Origin: Calamus simplicifolius | Lineage: Eukaryota; Streptophyta; Magnoliopsida; Arecales; Arecaceae | Direction: 5' to 3' | DNA: 64,000 bases | Assembly: GCA_900491605.1 (NCBI GenBank) | Contig: UESW01001518.1 | Location: 257,115-321,114, forward strand | Shown: positions 47,858 through 58,954 of the stretch, one piece after another | Position numbering within the stretch: position 1 is the first letter of the stretch | How the letters are laid out: each line of letters opens with the position of its first letter | The notes under the pieces: generated by a model | What the model was told of the DNA's origin: nothing | Database searches by the model: none | What the model saw: the letters and a program-made list of their open reading frames with translations, nothing else | Translations under genes and position numbers: made by a program

Positions 47858-48544
47858 AGATAATTTTTCTAGATCAACTAAGTAAACATTGCCATGTCTA
47901 TAACCAGTAAATACAATGCTATCATCAATAGAATTAGTTACAGTGCATAAGAAGATTTAAATGAAACATTAAAGTTTTTATCACATAATTGGCTTATACT
48001 AATTAGATTATGCTTCAAACCATTAACATAAAGTACATTATCAATAATATAGATGGAGTTATGCGAACTTTACCAAGGCCCATAATTGACCTTTACCGTT
48101 ATCGCCAAACGTCACAACTCCACCTTTCTTTTCTTCAGGGTGATGAATTCATCTTTGTCACCCGTCATATGTCTTGAGCAGCCACTATCAAGGTACCACT
48201 TTTTCTTTGATCTTTTGGCTACAAGACATTCCTGCAATATAATCAAACTTTATGCTTAGGTACCCAAGCTTTCTTGGGTCCTTCATGGTTAGCAGCAATA
48301 AAAATTGTTCCTTTCGGAACCCATATTTTCTTAGCTTTAACATTTAACTTGTTGTTATTATTTAACGTTTTGCATTCAAATGATTTATGACCTTTTTCAT
48401 TACATTTAAAACAAGTTATATTACTTTGGTTGGCTTTTAAAAATATTCTTTAAGATTTTGTTTCCTTAATGTGTTATATCCTAAACCTGCTTTGTCAAAA
48501 ACAGCTTTTTGACTATCTAAGGATCATGTTAAGTTTAGTTGAAC
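47858..48544 (-). pseudogene. element D protease region (broken)
   Basis: Near 48215-48100 the minus strand encodes WYLDSGCSRHMTGD, the SIRE-type aspartic protease site with an intact Asp-Ser-Gly, followed by a VELTFGDNGKGQ-like stretch. Frame changes occur on both sides, so gag and integrase are not continuous. Confidence 0.75.
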
Positions 48545-49197
48545 TTAAGTGAATTTCTCAACAATGTCTTTATATTTTTTAACATCTTTCTTAAGAGAGT
48601 CAATTTCTTTAGCTTGCTGTTCTTTATCTAAAGCTAAAGTTTCTAATTGATCTTTTAAATCTTTAGTTGAGTTTTTAGTTTCAGATTTTAACAAATCTAT
48701 TTCTTGATTAAGATTATCTCTTTCTTTGCTAAGTTCTTCTTTTTCATTAGTTAAGTTCTTAACTTCTAAAGCTAATTCATTTTTACTTTTAGCTAAACTA
48801 ATATTGTCATTTTTCAAAAACTTATACTTCTTTTTCAAGGATTTAAAATCAATCATAAGTTCATTGAAAGCCTCAAACATTTCATCAAATGTAAATTCAT
48901 CATTTGAGTTTTCAGAACTTACCTCATTGTCGTTGTCGTCGTTGGCCATGAAGCAGATATTGGCAACTTCCTTTTGTTCATCTTCTTCCGAGGAAGATTC
49001 ATCAGACCATGTTGCCATGTATGCTTTCTTCTTTTTCTTGTAGGCCTTTTTCAGCAAAGGACAATCATACTTAAAGTGCCCTGGCTTTTTACACTCATAA
49101 CATACTAAGGGCTCTTTTTCTTTTTCTTTCTCCTTGTCCTTTTTCTTATCCTTTTCTCCTTCAAATCTTGCTCCAAATTTCTTTTTATGGAAGGGCC
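48545..49197 (-). CDS. element D gag, C-terminal part (partial at gap)
   Basis: The frame comes out of the gap with a Lys-rich stretch, a zinc knuckle CYECKKPGHFKYDC, an acidic SDESSSEEDEQKEV stretch and about 130 residues of strong heptad pattern rich in Lys, Glu and Leu (coiled coil), ending KYKDIVEKFT. This arrangement is typical of SIRE gag. The N-terminal capsid part is lost in the gap. Confidence 0.8.
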
Positions 49198-49789
49198 NNN
49201 NNNNNNNNNNNNNNNNNNNNNNNNNNNNNNNNNNNNNNNNNNNNNNNNNNNNNNNNNNNNNNNNNNNNNNNNNNNNNNNNNNNNNNNNNNNNNNNNNNNN
49301 NNNNNNNNNNNNNNNNNNNNNNNNNNNNNNNNNNNNNNNNNNNNNNNNNNNNNNNNNNNNNNNNNNNNNNNNNNNNNNNNNNNNNNNNNNNNNNNNNNNN
49401 NNNNNNNNNNNNNNNNNNNNNNNNNNNNNNNNNNNNNNNNNNNNNNNNNNNNNNNNNNNNNNNNNNNNNNNNNNNNNNNNNNNNNNNNNNNNNNNNNNNN
49501 NNNNNNNNNNNNNNNNNNNNNNNNNNNNNNNNNNNNNNNNNNNNNNNNNNNNNNNNNNNNNNNNNNNNNNNNNNNNNNNNNNNNNNNNNNNNNNNNNNNN
49601 NNNNNNNNNNNNNNNNNNNNNNNNNNNNNNNNNNNNNNNNNNNNNNNNNNNNNNNNNNNNNNNNNNNNNNNNNNNNNNNNNNNNNNNNNNNNNNNNNNNN
49701 NNNNNNNNNNNNNNNNNNNNNNNNNNNNNNNNNNNNNNNNNNNNNNNNNNNNNNNNNNNNNNNNNNNNNNNNNNNNNNNNNNNNNNNNN
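49198..49789. other. assembly gap (592 N)
   Basis: A run of N. By comparison with the 3' LTR it should hold about 450 bp of the 5' LTR, the primer-binding site, the leader and the gag N-terminus. This needs well over 592 bp, so the stated gap length is probably too short. Confidence 0.98.
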
Positions 49790-51050
49790 TGATTGAATCA
49801 GCAAAAATTAGAATAAAAGTGTTTGGATAATGAATGCTCCCCTTGAGCAAATATACAAATGAAGTACAAAATAAAGAGTTAGAAAAGCCTGATTGTATTG
49901 CAGATGGTAGTGGCTTTGGCTTTCTTTCCTCTCTCCTCTCTAACTCCTCTTGAAGTGTAGAATCAGGCCTCAGCAAGATCCTTGACCGTTGAAGACTTTG
50001 GAGTTGAGATAAAGCTTTTTTTTCTTTTGAAAATCCTTCGATTTGATCTTTGAAATGCTCTTGGATTTTCTTTTAACTTTTGTGGATTGAAGATCTGGAG
50101 CAGACGAATCTTCCTCTTTGATTTCACTCCTTTTGAATCACTCTATTTTCAGCGAAAAGATTTTCCTATGAAAGCTCTGTTTTTCCCTCTTTTTGAAAGA
50201 TATTCTTTCTCTCTTTTTGATTTTCTCTGGATTTTTTGATTTGAAAAGAACTCCTCTATTTATAGAATCTGCAAAAAAATATCCGTTAGAGATAAGGAAA
50301 ATAGCCGTTATTTGAAAATCTTACCGTTGGGGCTGATGTGTCCATCGTTAAGAATCGCGCCCAGATTTGCTGGAGTCGACTCATGCTTTTTCCGAGTCGG
50401 CTCGAGCTCGTCTTACCAAAAATAGAAATGTTTAAAAAGGTTAGGGTCGACTTGCTAAAAGTGAAGTGTCGACTCCTGAAAGTTGGGAGTCGACTCGTGA
50501 AAGGCTTGGGGTCGACTCGAGAGGTGCTCAGAAAACACTCCTCTGGTGTCTGAGCGGAGTCGACTCGCACAGTCCAGGAGTCGGTTCGACAGAATCAGGG
50601 GTTGACTCGACAATTTCATGGGTCGACTCGAAACAGATGCACATTTCTGTACACTGAGCGGAGTCGACTCTGAAACTCAGGAGTCGACTCGGAACGTATC
50701 AAAAATTAGAAACTTTTCTAATTGACATTAAAATCGTTCCAGATTCATTTTAATTCATTGTTTTGACATGAAATCAATAAAATTAACATTTAGAATTGAT
50801 TCAAGAACTAATCCAAAAACTTGTTGAATAAAACATGAATTATAACATTTCTTTTCGAAAGTTTGAATATTGAGCTTAAAGTCACTTTCAAAATTGATAA
50901 AGTTAAACTTGAGCATTCTCATTGATTGTTCAAAATAAATTTGTTGCTCATTTACATAAACTCATTACATCCTTTAATAAACTCAATGGTTTTTAGTAAT
51001 CATCAAATCAAATGGATTGGATCATATAATTTTTCTATAATCTTCCAACA
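49790..51050 (-). repeat. 5' LTR of SIRE-type D or of a second copy (right part)
   Basis: It aligns with 41443-42702, with the TATA box at 50257-50264 and end CTTCCAACA at 51050. The left part of the LTR is inside the gap. It has more differences from the 3' LTR than copia C's LTRs have from each other. Confidence 0.85.
50373..50695. repeat. 12-unit GAGTCGACTC palindrome array, 5' LTR of D
   Basis: Cores start at 50375, 50396, 50446, 50468, 50489, 50511, 50559, 50580, 50601, 50622, 50663 and 50683. The units are colinear with those at 42017-42330, with almost the same steps (21, 50, 22, 21, 22, 48, 21, 21, 21, 41, 20). The nearest unit is 111 bp from the TATA box, as in the other LTR. Confidence 0.9.
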
Positions 51051-51475
51051 AGGATGTAGGTAGCAGTCAAAAGTGCATCATCCCAGAAACTAATCGAGAG
51101 ATTTGCCTGCGCCATCATTGACCTAACCATATCCAGCAAAGTCCTGTTTCGACGCTCTGCAACTCCATTTTGCTGTGGCATCCCAGGAATGGTGAGCTGC
51201 CTGCGTATCCCTTTCTCCTCACAAAGCCTCTGAAATTGATCAGATAAATATCTGCGACCTCTATCAGTCCGGAGAGACTTCAAAGTCTTCTCCTTGTGAT
51301 TTTTCACCTCAGCTAAGAAGCGGCGGAAACAATCCAGCACTTCATAGCGGTGGGAGATTAGGTACACATACCCAAATCGCGAATAATCATCGATGAACGT
51401 AAGGAAATAAGATGCGCCATGGCGTGCTCTAACACTTATAGGTCCACAAATATCTGAGTGTACTAGCTCTAATGG
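51051..51475 (-). pseudogene. element E integrase core, truncated
   Basis: On the minus strand the core continues from the stop at 51476: HSDICGP-like residues, FIDDYSRFGYVYLISHRYEV, SLRTDRGRRYLSDQF and VAERRNRTLLDMVRSMMAQA, so the catalytic D-D-E residues are visible (Gly-Gly-Glu after the second Asp reads Gly-Arg-Arg). The frame is cut at ATYIL by the LTR end at 51050. Confidence 0.85.
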
Positions 51476-52702
51476 CTAAGAGGCCCTAAAAGCCTTACCA
51501 AAAGGCTTTCTTGATGCCTTTCCTACCAAACAAGACTCACACACAGGGAGACTTATTTTGCTGAGGGGGCCTAATAGCCCTTCTCTAGCCATCCATGCCA
51601 TCCTATCTTGGCCCACATGACCAAGTCTGGCATGCCATAGTGAAGAATTATCACATGCAGGAAAAGAAGCATAAGCATATGAAGAGTAAGATTCAGATAT
51701 TTCTACATCAAGTCTGAAGAACCCATATGATAAATTGCCACAAAAGGATAACACACCATTCAGATACATAGACATACGATCACCAGAAAAATAAAAGATA
51801 TAGCCAAGAGCTAACAGGGCAAGTACAGAGCACAGATTACACTGGATAGTTGAGACGTACAAAACATCATGTAAGAGCAATACATGTCCTCCTCGCAACC
51901 TAATGCAATATGCTCCTACACCCAACACCTGCTCATGCAGGCCGTTCCCAAGAACAACATATTGGGTGCCTGCAAAAATCCGATGAAAATCCACAAAACC
52001 AGCTCGATCTCGAACTATGTGTTTGTTCGCTCCCATATCTACGATCCAATCAAGGAAAGTGTCAGCAACTAATGCATAAGAACAAACATAGAGAGAGGTT
52101 AATGTGGAATATACCTTCTTTGGTTCTGTGCATTCACGAGCGAAGTGGCCTTTCATACCACAGTTGTAGCATTTGATCTTTGTCACATTCTTCTTACCCT
52201 TTGGTTGGCCTTTCTTAGGCTTGGCTACCTTCTTTTCCTTGAAACTCTGTGAACCTTTCTTGTTACTGGATTTACTCCTTCTACCTCTGGAACGCAAAGC
52301 TCCAGAGTGAGCCACATAGGCAGAGGAGTGGGAAGTCTCTATGCGCTCAGCCTCCAGCTCGAGATGACGAGATATGTCCTCAAAAGTCTTGATGTGCTCA
52401 CTATGAGTCATCAAGAGCTTCATCTGACTCCACTGAGGGTCAGGTAGAGAACGAATCACTGCAAGGACCTTCTGCTCCTTAGTGATATCAACTCCAGCCT
52501 CCCTCAGATCCTTAATCATGCCACTCATCATGCGGAGATGTTCAGACATTGAATGATTATGATCTTTGACATGTTGTATAAATTTGAGGTTCAAGGCCCA
52601 CAGCCTTGTTGCTGAGGTCTGACCAAACCGAATCTTGAGCTGGTTCCACATATCCTGGGCAGTTGAAAATCCCTCAAAATCTTCAATCAGGTCATTGTGC
52701 AT
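51476..52702 (-). pseudogene. element E gag, protease and integrase zinc finger
   Basis: A 408-codon frame: gag helices (WNQLKIRFGQTSATRLWALN and onward), a basic linker, a zinc knuckle CYNCGMKGHFAREC, a protease site reading WIVDMGANKHIV and an integrase finger SLWHARLGHVGQDRM with CESCLVGKASRKPFGKA. The protease usually has Asp-Ser-Gly or Asp-Thr-Gly; Met here should inactivate it. A stop follows at 51476. The gag N-terminus lies upstream in another frame (about 52703-52945). Confidence 0.87.
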
Positions 52703-52945
52703 ATAGCTTAATATAGTGAAGCGTGCACAATGATCCTTCTTTACTCATTTTTCATAGACTTCTGATCCTGATGGTTCTACTCAAAGGTACCAGGTTCTGG
52801 TGGTGCCATACTGTGAGTCAGGGTTTCCAAGACTTCTTGCTCATTGAGTAGATATTGGATCTTTCGGTGCCACACATTATAATTTTGTCCTTCCAATTTT
52901 TTGCCTCTATCGAGGCCAGCTACACCAGATCGGAAGGCCATCACT
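52703..52945 (-). pseudogene. element E gag N-terminus (frameshifted)
   Basis: Near 52945-52740 the minus strand encodes MAFRSGVASIEAKNWKDKII, then WHRKIxYLLNEQE-like residues and a MAPPEPGTSE-like stretch in changing frames, the usual start of this copia gag family. One-base shifts and a stop separate it from the main frame at 52702. Confidence 0.6.
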
Positions 52946-54232
52946 ACATTTGGTCAAGCAAATATGGACATTAGGCACATAATTAGTGTATATCTCTGTT
53001 TGAAAATATTCGGATTTCAAATAATCTTACTTATAAATGAGATCGAAAATTTTGCTAAGCTCATAATCATTACTCATTTAATAAGATAGAACACTGAATC
53101 CAATAATTTTTCATAGAATATATCTATGTTGTCCACAAATCAGCATTGGAACAAATCCGCGTATGCTACATCTAGCATATATTTCATACCAACTAAAGAC
53201 ATAAATCAATATATATTATTTATGCATCAAGCATAAATAAACATGCTTGTACATAATAATTTATATAAATGCCTCTTATGCACTAATCATAAATTATTAT
53301 GTCAACAATAATAAGATGCAGAAAAATATGCATAAATCATATATATATACTAAGAATAAATAATTATGCAACCATAAAAAATTTTACTGAAAAAATCAGA
53401 TAGAATGACAACAAAAATATTCATGCATAGAGCATAAACCCCCATGCCACATCAAGAAAATTTTCAATAAATTTTCTATGATATTCTATGAATTTTTTTT
53501 ATTTTTCTATAATTTTTTATGATTTTTTTGCATTTTTTTGTAATATTTTTTAATTTTTTCAAGATTTTCTATAATTTTAAAATACCCAGAAAATCTAAAA
53601 AACAATTTAAATGCCACGCAGGCATTGACGTCAGCTGGGCCCGACACGTGGACTGCCACGTAGGTGGGGCCCGCAGCCACGTAAGCTGCCACGTCACAGT
53701 AAATTTTCTTGGTTTTTTTTATTTTAAACGTGGCACGAAAAGATGGAATTGCTCCTGATTAGTTATTGAATTTACGGGTGATGCCACCCGTAAATTCCTG
53801 AACGCAGCCGTGTGCGTTGCGCACACGGCCGCGAGGCAGGGCAGTCCCGGCCCTTCGGCGGCCGGGATGAAGCTCCGGACAAAGCTCCGGATGGGATGGG
53901 AGGACCTTCGGCCTCCGTAGGAGTTTCGACGGCCCCGCGTCCCATGGACGCACAGGGAGCCGCCACCCTCCGTGGCGGCGGATAGGGCTCCCGGCCCTCT
54001 GGCGACCGGAGAAGAGAGGGGGAGGTTCTCTGGCGTCGGCGGAGACGATGCCGATGGCCGTTTCGGGGTCGGATGGCCTCGAACGGCCACCGGCAAATTT
54101 ATTTATTTTTTTTGACTACAGCTGCCGTGGCCGCAGCAGAGGGGTAGGCGGCGGCGTGCGGCCGCCGCTGCCTGCTCCTCCGCCCCTTCCCCCTTGCTGG
54201 CCAATGCCCGAAACGTGGTGACGGCCGGCGAG
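52946..54232 (-). other. leader of element E with GC-rich block
   Basis: From the primer-binding site downward: a very GC-rich block (about 53770-54230) with overlapping open frames on both strands but no recognised protein, a T/A-rich tract (53480-53590) and AT-rich DNA (52950-53470). A cluster of ACGT motifs lies at 53615-53700. The GC-rich block could be acquired host sequence. Confidence 0.5.
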
Positions 54233-54244
54233 GCTCTGATACCA
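54233..54244 (-). promoter_or_regulatory. primer-binding site of element E
   Basis: Minus-strand TGGTATCAGAGC one base from the LTR start at 54246. Confidence 0.9.
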
Positions 54245-54245
54245 C

Positions 54246-54646
54246 TGTTGGTATCAGTCTGTAGCCGTGGAACATAGGAGGTGGACTCATCTGATTCACG
54301 GCGGCGCAGCGGGTGCTTCCGGCAAGGATCGTCGGTCGTCGGAGGGGCTACTAGAGTCCTTGGAGATGCCCACACCCTTGGGCCGCGATGCCGAAGAGGG
54401 AGAAGGCAATGGACGGTAGAGAAGAAACTGGTATTCTTCTCTGTCTCTATGCATAACTGGGAGCCCGTCTCTCCTTCTTATAGACCCTTTACGAGAGACA
54501 ACCCATTTAAGGTTTATGGGTGGACGTCATCTCTGGTCGGGTCTCGAAAGGAGGAGCACGCCGTGTTCCTCGTGGGCGGCTCCGTCCTAGCCGCAGGAGA
54601 AACAGGGGAACATGGGCTGAAACATTTCAGCCCCTGTTTCGTAACA
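54246..54646 (-). repeat. 5' LTR of element E (about 401 bp)
   Basis: It starts TGTTGGTATCAG and ends TTTCGTAACA, giving TGTT/AACA termini (plus-strand view). A minus-strand CTATAAGAAGG TATA-like box lies near 54474-54484. The right flank CTCAT should be one half of a target duplication, but the partner is missing with the 3' LTR. Confidence 0.75.
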
Positions 54647-57500
54647 CTCATCAAATCAAAAGATTTATAGTTGGTATATTTCCTAAATTCCAGATATATT
54701 GGTAGCAAAAGAACACTTGCAAATTATAGAGAGTTGAATTTATGAGTTGATGATGATCTTTTACATCACTTAGTACGTAAAGCCACAGCTAAACCTTCAC
54801 GTAGGCTCCCAATCTGGATGGAAATTTTCCATTTACCCATCATTTAATGAGGATATATATGTGCCCCACTGGCTTTTGTCCCATAATGGTGGAGAATCCA
54901 TAATCAGATGCCTAGCACCAATTGCAACTGCCAGTGCACCATTGTCTATCACTCACTAAATTTTGTATGTCTTTAATGCCCAGATATTTATTTGAATCAC
55001 TATCTCTTGGTTGATTTAAAATGACCATAATTAGGAGTAGTGAATAAGATTTGAGATTCTTTAAATAGTGACTTAATATTGCAACCTTTATTACTTAGTT
55101 AAGATATAGTGCCAATTGGCAGGGGTTAATCCTTAGTTCTCCAAAGGTTGAAGTTAGAGTATTTGTAATGACTAGGTAGGAGGCTCAGGTCATTTCAGAT
55201 ATTCATGTATAAGTATGTGGTTAACGATCGTGTCCGATGCATGACTTTATGAGGAAGCTTTTCGTAAAGGAATTAATCCTTCAATAAAGTCAAACACAAA
55301 GGGCTTATGGGCTCTCGCTTAGAATTAGGCCGTTTGACAGCTTCGCTCTTTATTTTATTCCGCCCTTCTCCATCTTGACATTGAATGGATGCTGATGGGA
55401 CTTTCTATGATTAAAAGAAAGAAAAAGGAGTAGCTCAAGCCACCAAAATATATATATTAATGTTTCGTTATCGATCTGTATTATAATTTTGAAATTGTTT
55501 GGATATATCAATTTTTCTTATTTATTATTTGATTTAAAAACTTTATTTTAATATATCACCGATATGAGTTGTTTTGAAAAGAATAAGCATATATAACAAA
55601 TGGCATTTCTGGCCTTTAAGTTTCATGATGTCTACATTGACTGACAATCTCTCTCTCTCTCTCTCTCTCTCTGCTTAACAACTATATCTACCTCCCATCT
55701 CTATCTTCCCATTTTTAGTTTCATTTTCTTCTTATTTAACATTATTTATTATATATTAATTGATATTTTATATTGTATTCAAAGTTTTGATATTTATTTA
55801 TATTATCTTTTTTTATAAAATATGCATCCTGTGTATAAAAAATGAATAAGACCTACTTTTATTATGTTATTTCTAAGAATAAATTAGGTGATCAGTCCAT
55901 CAATTTAATTATGCAGAGATCTCCTTCAACCTACATGTTTCATAAACTTTCATTTTATTCCTTTTTTTTCACCACAGTATGAACTAAATATCATTAGCTC
56001 AGAATCGATCTATGAAGTTTAATAATTTTTAAAAATATTTTAGTAGGAAATCCCATCATCTTGAGTTGAACCTGCAACCTCTCCACTGTTGAGATTAGTC
56101 AAAACTAGTTAAAAACCTATTTTGTTTAGCTATTAATCTAATCATTCATTAATAGTTTTCTTGCATAGCTTTTGACAAACAATCACCTAAAAATATGGAA
56201 AGCCTAATTATTGATTGCGTGACTAAACTATTCCATGCAATCGTGGGCAGAGAAAATCATGCGATGGCAACGTATATACGTTTTACATAACAACTTTGCT
56301 TGGCTGATGGGGTGTGATGTGAAATCCAATCGTTCATTAAATAATGAATCCAACTTTCTTTTCTTTTCATTTCACAATCAATGAATATATAACGCTAGAC
56401 TTTTTGAAAATTAGATCATATGAGAACTTCATGGAGTGCATGTGGACTATTACAACCCACACGCTTCCCCTTAATTATTTCTTTTAACCCGTCCAAAAAC
56501 TAGAATATATAATATTTATGGCGCCGGTGGATGGCCGGCCGACCACTTGGCATAAGAATTAAATAGTTCTTCGTCGATTTCTTTATTCCAAGCAGTGGCG
56601 GGAGCGCTGCCAACTATTTCAAAGATATGCTGGAAGAATCCCTTCTGTCAACCATTTGAGGTAAAGCCTTCTTAATTCCTCCCTGTGGAGAAGAAAGCAC
56701 TAAAAGTTTTCTTCTCTCTTCTCTTCCTTAATTGCACGAAGTCATGCGGATTTTACTTAACGTTTGTAACAAGAAGATGCAAGCATAGTGTCCAGAGAAG
56801 GCTTACCAGTTGCCTGAGATACGGAGGGACTTGTTTGAAGGATGAAGAGGGCATGGCAAGCACACAAGAATGAGAAGAAATTTGTTCTTGGACTCGCCAT
56901 GTTTTGAACTGCTGGAGTGGATGGAAACCTGGTTCTTTGAAGTGCTGCATGCGATGTTGTGCATTTATGGAGAGAGAAATGAAAGCATTCGATCAGACCA
57001 CGTGGAAACGATGGACAAAAGTTGGCAGAAAATTTAGTCCAAAAGGGTTGCATGCGAAAGCCACGCATACCATGACTGCTGTCCTATTGCTCTAATAAAA
57101 CAGAGGAAGCTGCCTCTAATCCACCACGCAATCTTCTAGCTCGATCTCAAGCTAGCCTTAATGCACCACGTAATCTATTCTCGAACAGTCTTACGGCTGA
57201 TGTTTAAAGTTTTATTATATTTTAATTTTGGGTTAGAATCAACAGGGTGGCAGGTACATATATGTACCTTGTGGCCCCTAGCTTCGAACGGAGAGGGGAA
57301 TACATCCAAGCTTTTTTTTTAAAAAAAGAAAAGAATTGGTCGATCGTGTAGCGGTTCTAGAAGATCCCGTCATGCTATGCATAAAAACAGAACCATTGCT
57401 AAGGCATTGTCTAGTTTTTTTATAAACAAAATCTTAATTATAATGTGGAAACAATGATGTGATTTTACTTTTCTTTTGGCTTTTCTTCTGTGAAATGGAT
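54647..57500. other. intergenic DNA, no gene recognised
   Basis: Mostly AT-rich with a few short frames on both strands (for example 56685-57095) that match nothing I recognise and overlap one another, so I do not call them genes. A (TC)n microsatellite is at 55649-55673. Confidence 0.5.
55649..55673. repeat. TC microsatellite
   Basis: An uninterrupted run of CT dinucleotides, about 12 units. Confidence 0.9.
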
Positions 57501-58148
57501 GTGAACTTTTTTCCACTATAAACGCGATAGATTACTGTTCTTATAGCAATAGAAAAGATCTGATGAAGACTGGCAGCTGGCTGGTAAATAAGAGAGTTGG
57601 TACGGAAGACTAGGTTCCGGCCTGGTGCTTGCTGTGTAGTATCTGTATTGGTAGATGGTTCTATTTTATTACGATTATTTACGGATAATTTTTAATGCAA
57701 TTCACTAGTTAATGAGTGATAAACGTCTACTTTGATGATTTCTTTAAATGGTGTTAAATGCTTACGTTGATGATAGTAGGCGGTGGAAGGGGTTTGAGAA
57801 ATCTCTTTAAATAAGATATCCCTTCTAAGGTTTTCGATAATACAATATCATCGAGAGAAAACCAGAAGGAAGCAGAGATATTGGGTCCCTGATCAAGAGC
57901 ATATCCTGAAGGCATACACCATTATGTGCAATAGCTCATTGATTGGAAGTACTCAATCAAGGTTCTCGAAGCAGTAGATCAAGATCCAAAGAAGTAGATC
58001 TGCAGCTGATTCACAATGAGAGAAAGATCAAGATCCTGATTCAGATCTTCGAGAGGTAGATCATAAGCAATGGCTGGAGGTAATACAAAGATTATATCTA
58101 TTAATTCTATACAATATTGTGTAGATTGTTTAATAGATTTCTAACCGT

Positions 58149-58160
58149 TGGTATCAGAGC
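58149..58160 (+). promoter_or_regulatory. primer-binding site of element F
   Basis: TGGTATCAGAGC on the plus strand, complementary to initiator tRNA-Met. Confidence 0.9.
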
Positions 58161-58196
58161 TATTAAACCTCTGCTTTGTTTTTGTTGTGAGTGTTT

Positions 58197-58313
58197 TCAT
58201 CGGAATTTATTTTTTTTATTCTTTGATATGGTTTAAATAAAAAAAGTTCTGATTATTTTGAGATCATCGGAATTTATTTCTTTTATTCTTTGATATGGTT
58301 TAAATAAAAGAAA
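58197..58313 (+). repeat. tandem duplication in the leader of F
   Basis: About 50 bp starting ATCATCGGAATTTATTT (or its CATCGG variant) and running to GGTTTAAATAAAA is present at 58197-58245 and 58263-58310, with minor differences. Confidence 0.8.
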
Positions 58314-58813
58314 GTTAATATAATTGATGAAATATCAATTGTGTCGTGGTGGTGGCTACTCTTCGGTTTTTTAATCCCACGTTCTTAAAAGATGGTTTTA
58401 TGGTTCCTATTTTTGCTCCTCGTTCTTCGTTCCAATTTTGCTCACGGAATTTTGAGCTGCCGAATTTATAGCTTATGGAACCTGGCTATTTTTTCTTCCA
58501 TTTTTTTGAAACTTTAAGCGATCAAATTTATAGCTTATGAAAAGGATATTAGAAAACGTTGCCTATTCGGAAATGTATGGGTCATGCGGTGAATTTTGTT
58601 CACGTTAAAGGAAAGAATTCTGTGCGTTTTTGGTTTTATCGCATCACAGATTTTTTGGGTTTCTCTCTGGCATTATAAAAAAAGGGCTTGCGGAGATCTC
58701 AGGTTCAAATCTACAGTGGCCATTTTTCCTCTTTGTTCCGATTTTTCTTGGCCGTTTCGATTTTCTTTCATCATGTTTCAATTTTTGCTCACGAAACTTT
58801 GAGCGGAGCGAAA

Positions 58814-58954
58814 ACGTATAGAGAGGAAAAACAGTGGAAATATGACTTCCATAACCACATGCGGTGACCTGTTAAAGGAAGAAAACGTAAGAGAGGAAAA
58901 ACAGCGGAAACATGGCTTCCATAACCATATAAGACCTATTAAAGAAAGAAAACG
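58814..58954 (+). repeat. second tandem duplication in the leader of F
   Basis: AGAGAGGAAAAACAGYGGAA, then CTTCCATAACCA and TTAAAGRAAGAAAACGT, occurs at about 58819-58888 and 58892-58953 with substitutions and small deletions. Confidence 0.75.

Larger units (their letters stand above)
40986..51050 (-). mobile_element. SIRE-type Ty1/copia retrotransposon D with extra 3' ORF (gapped)
   Basis: On the minus strand: partial 5' LTR (49790-51050), assembly gap, gag with coiled coil and zinc knuckle, protease, integrase, RT, RNase H, an extra ORF, a polypurine tract and the 3' LTR (40986-42702). The long gag, GGGGGAG-rich 3' region and additional ORF after pol match the SIRE/Maximus lineage. Pol is broken by one-base shifts near 46550, 46330 and 45515. 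The 5 bp outside the two ends differ (ACATG left, AGGAT right), so the ends may not belong to one insertion. Confidence 0.82.
51051..54646 (-). mobile_element. Ty1/copia retrotransposon E, 5' part only
   Basis: On the minus strand: 5' LTR (54246-54646), primer-binding site (54233-54244), a GC-rich leader, gag, protease and integrase up to 51051, where the end of a D-type LTR begins. The rest of integrase, RT, RNase H and the 3' LTR are absent, and I do not find them on the far side of D (left of 40986). Confidence 0.82.

Noticed and set aside
49134..49976. long open frames across 49198-49789
   Set aside because: They consist almost entirely of N from the assembly gap.
53719..54375. minus-strand GC-rich open frames as a possible host gene
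   Set aside because: They lie between the primer-binding site and gag of copia E, overlap in several frames and match no known protein.
56685..57095. overlapping short open frames on both strands as a possible gene
   Set aside because: No splice structure, start context or recognisable domain supports either strand.
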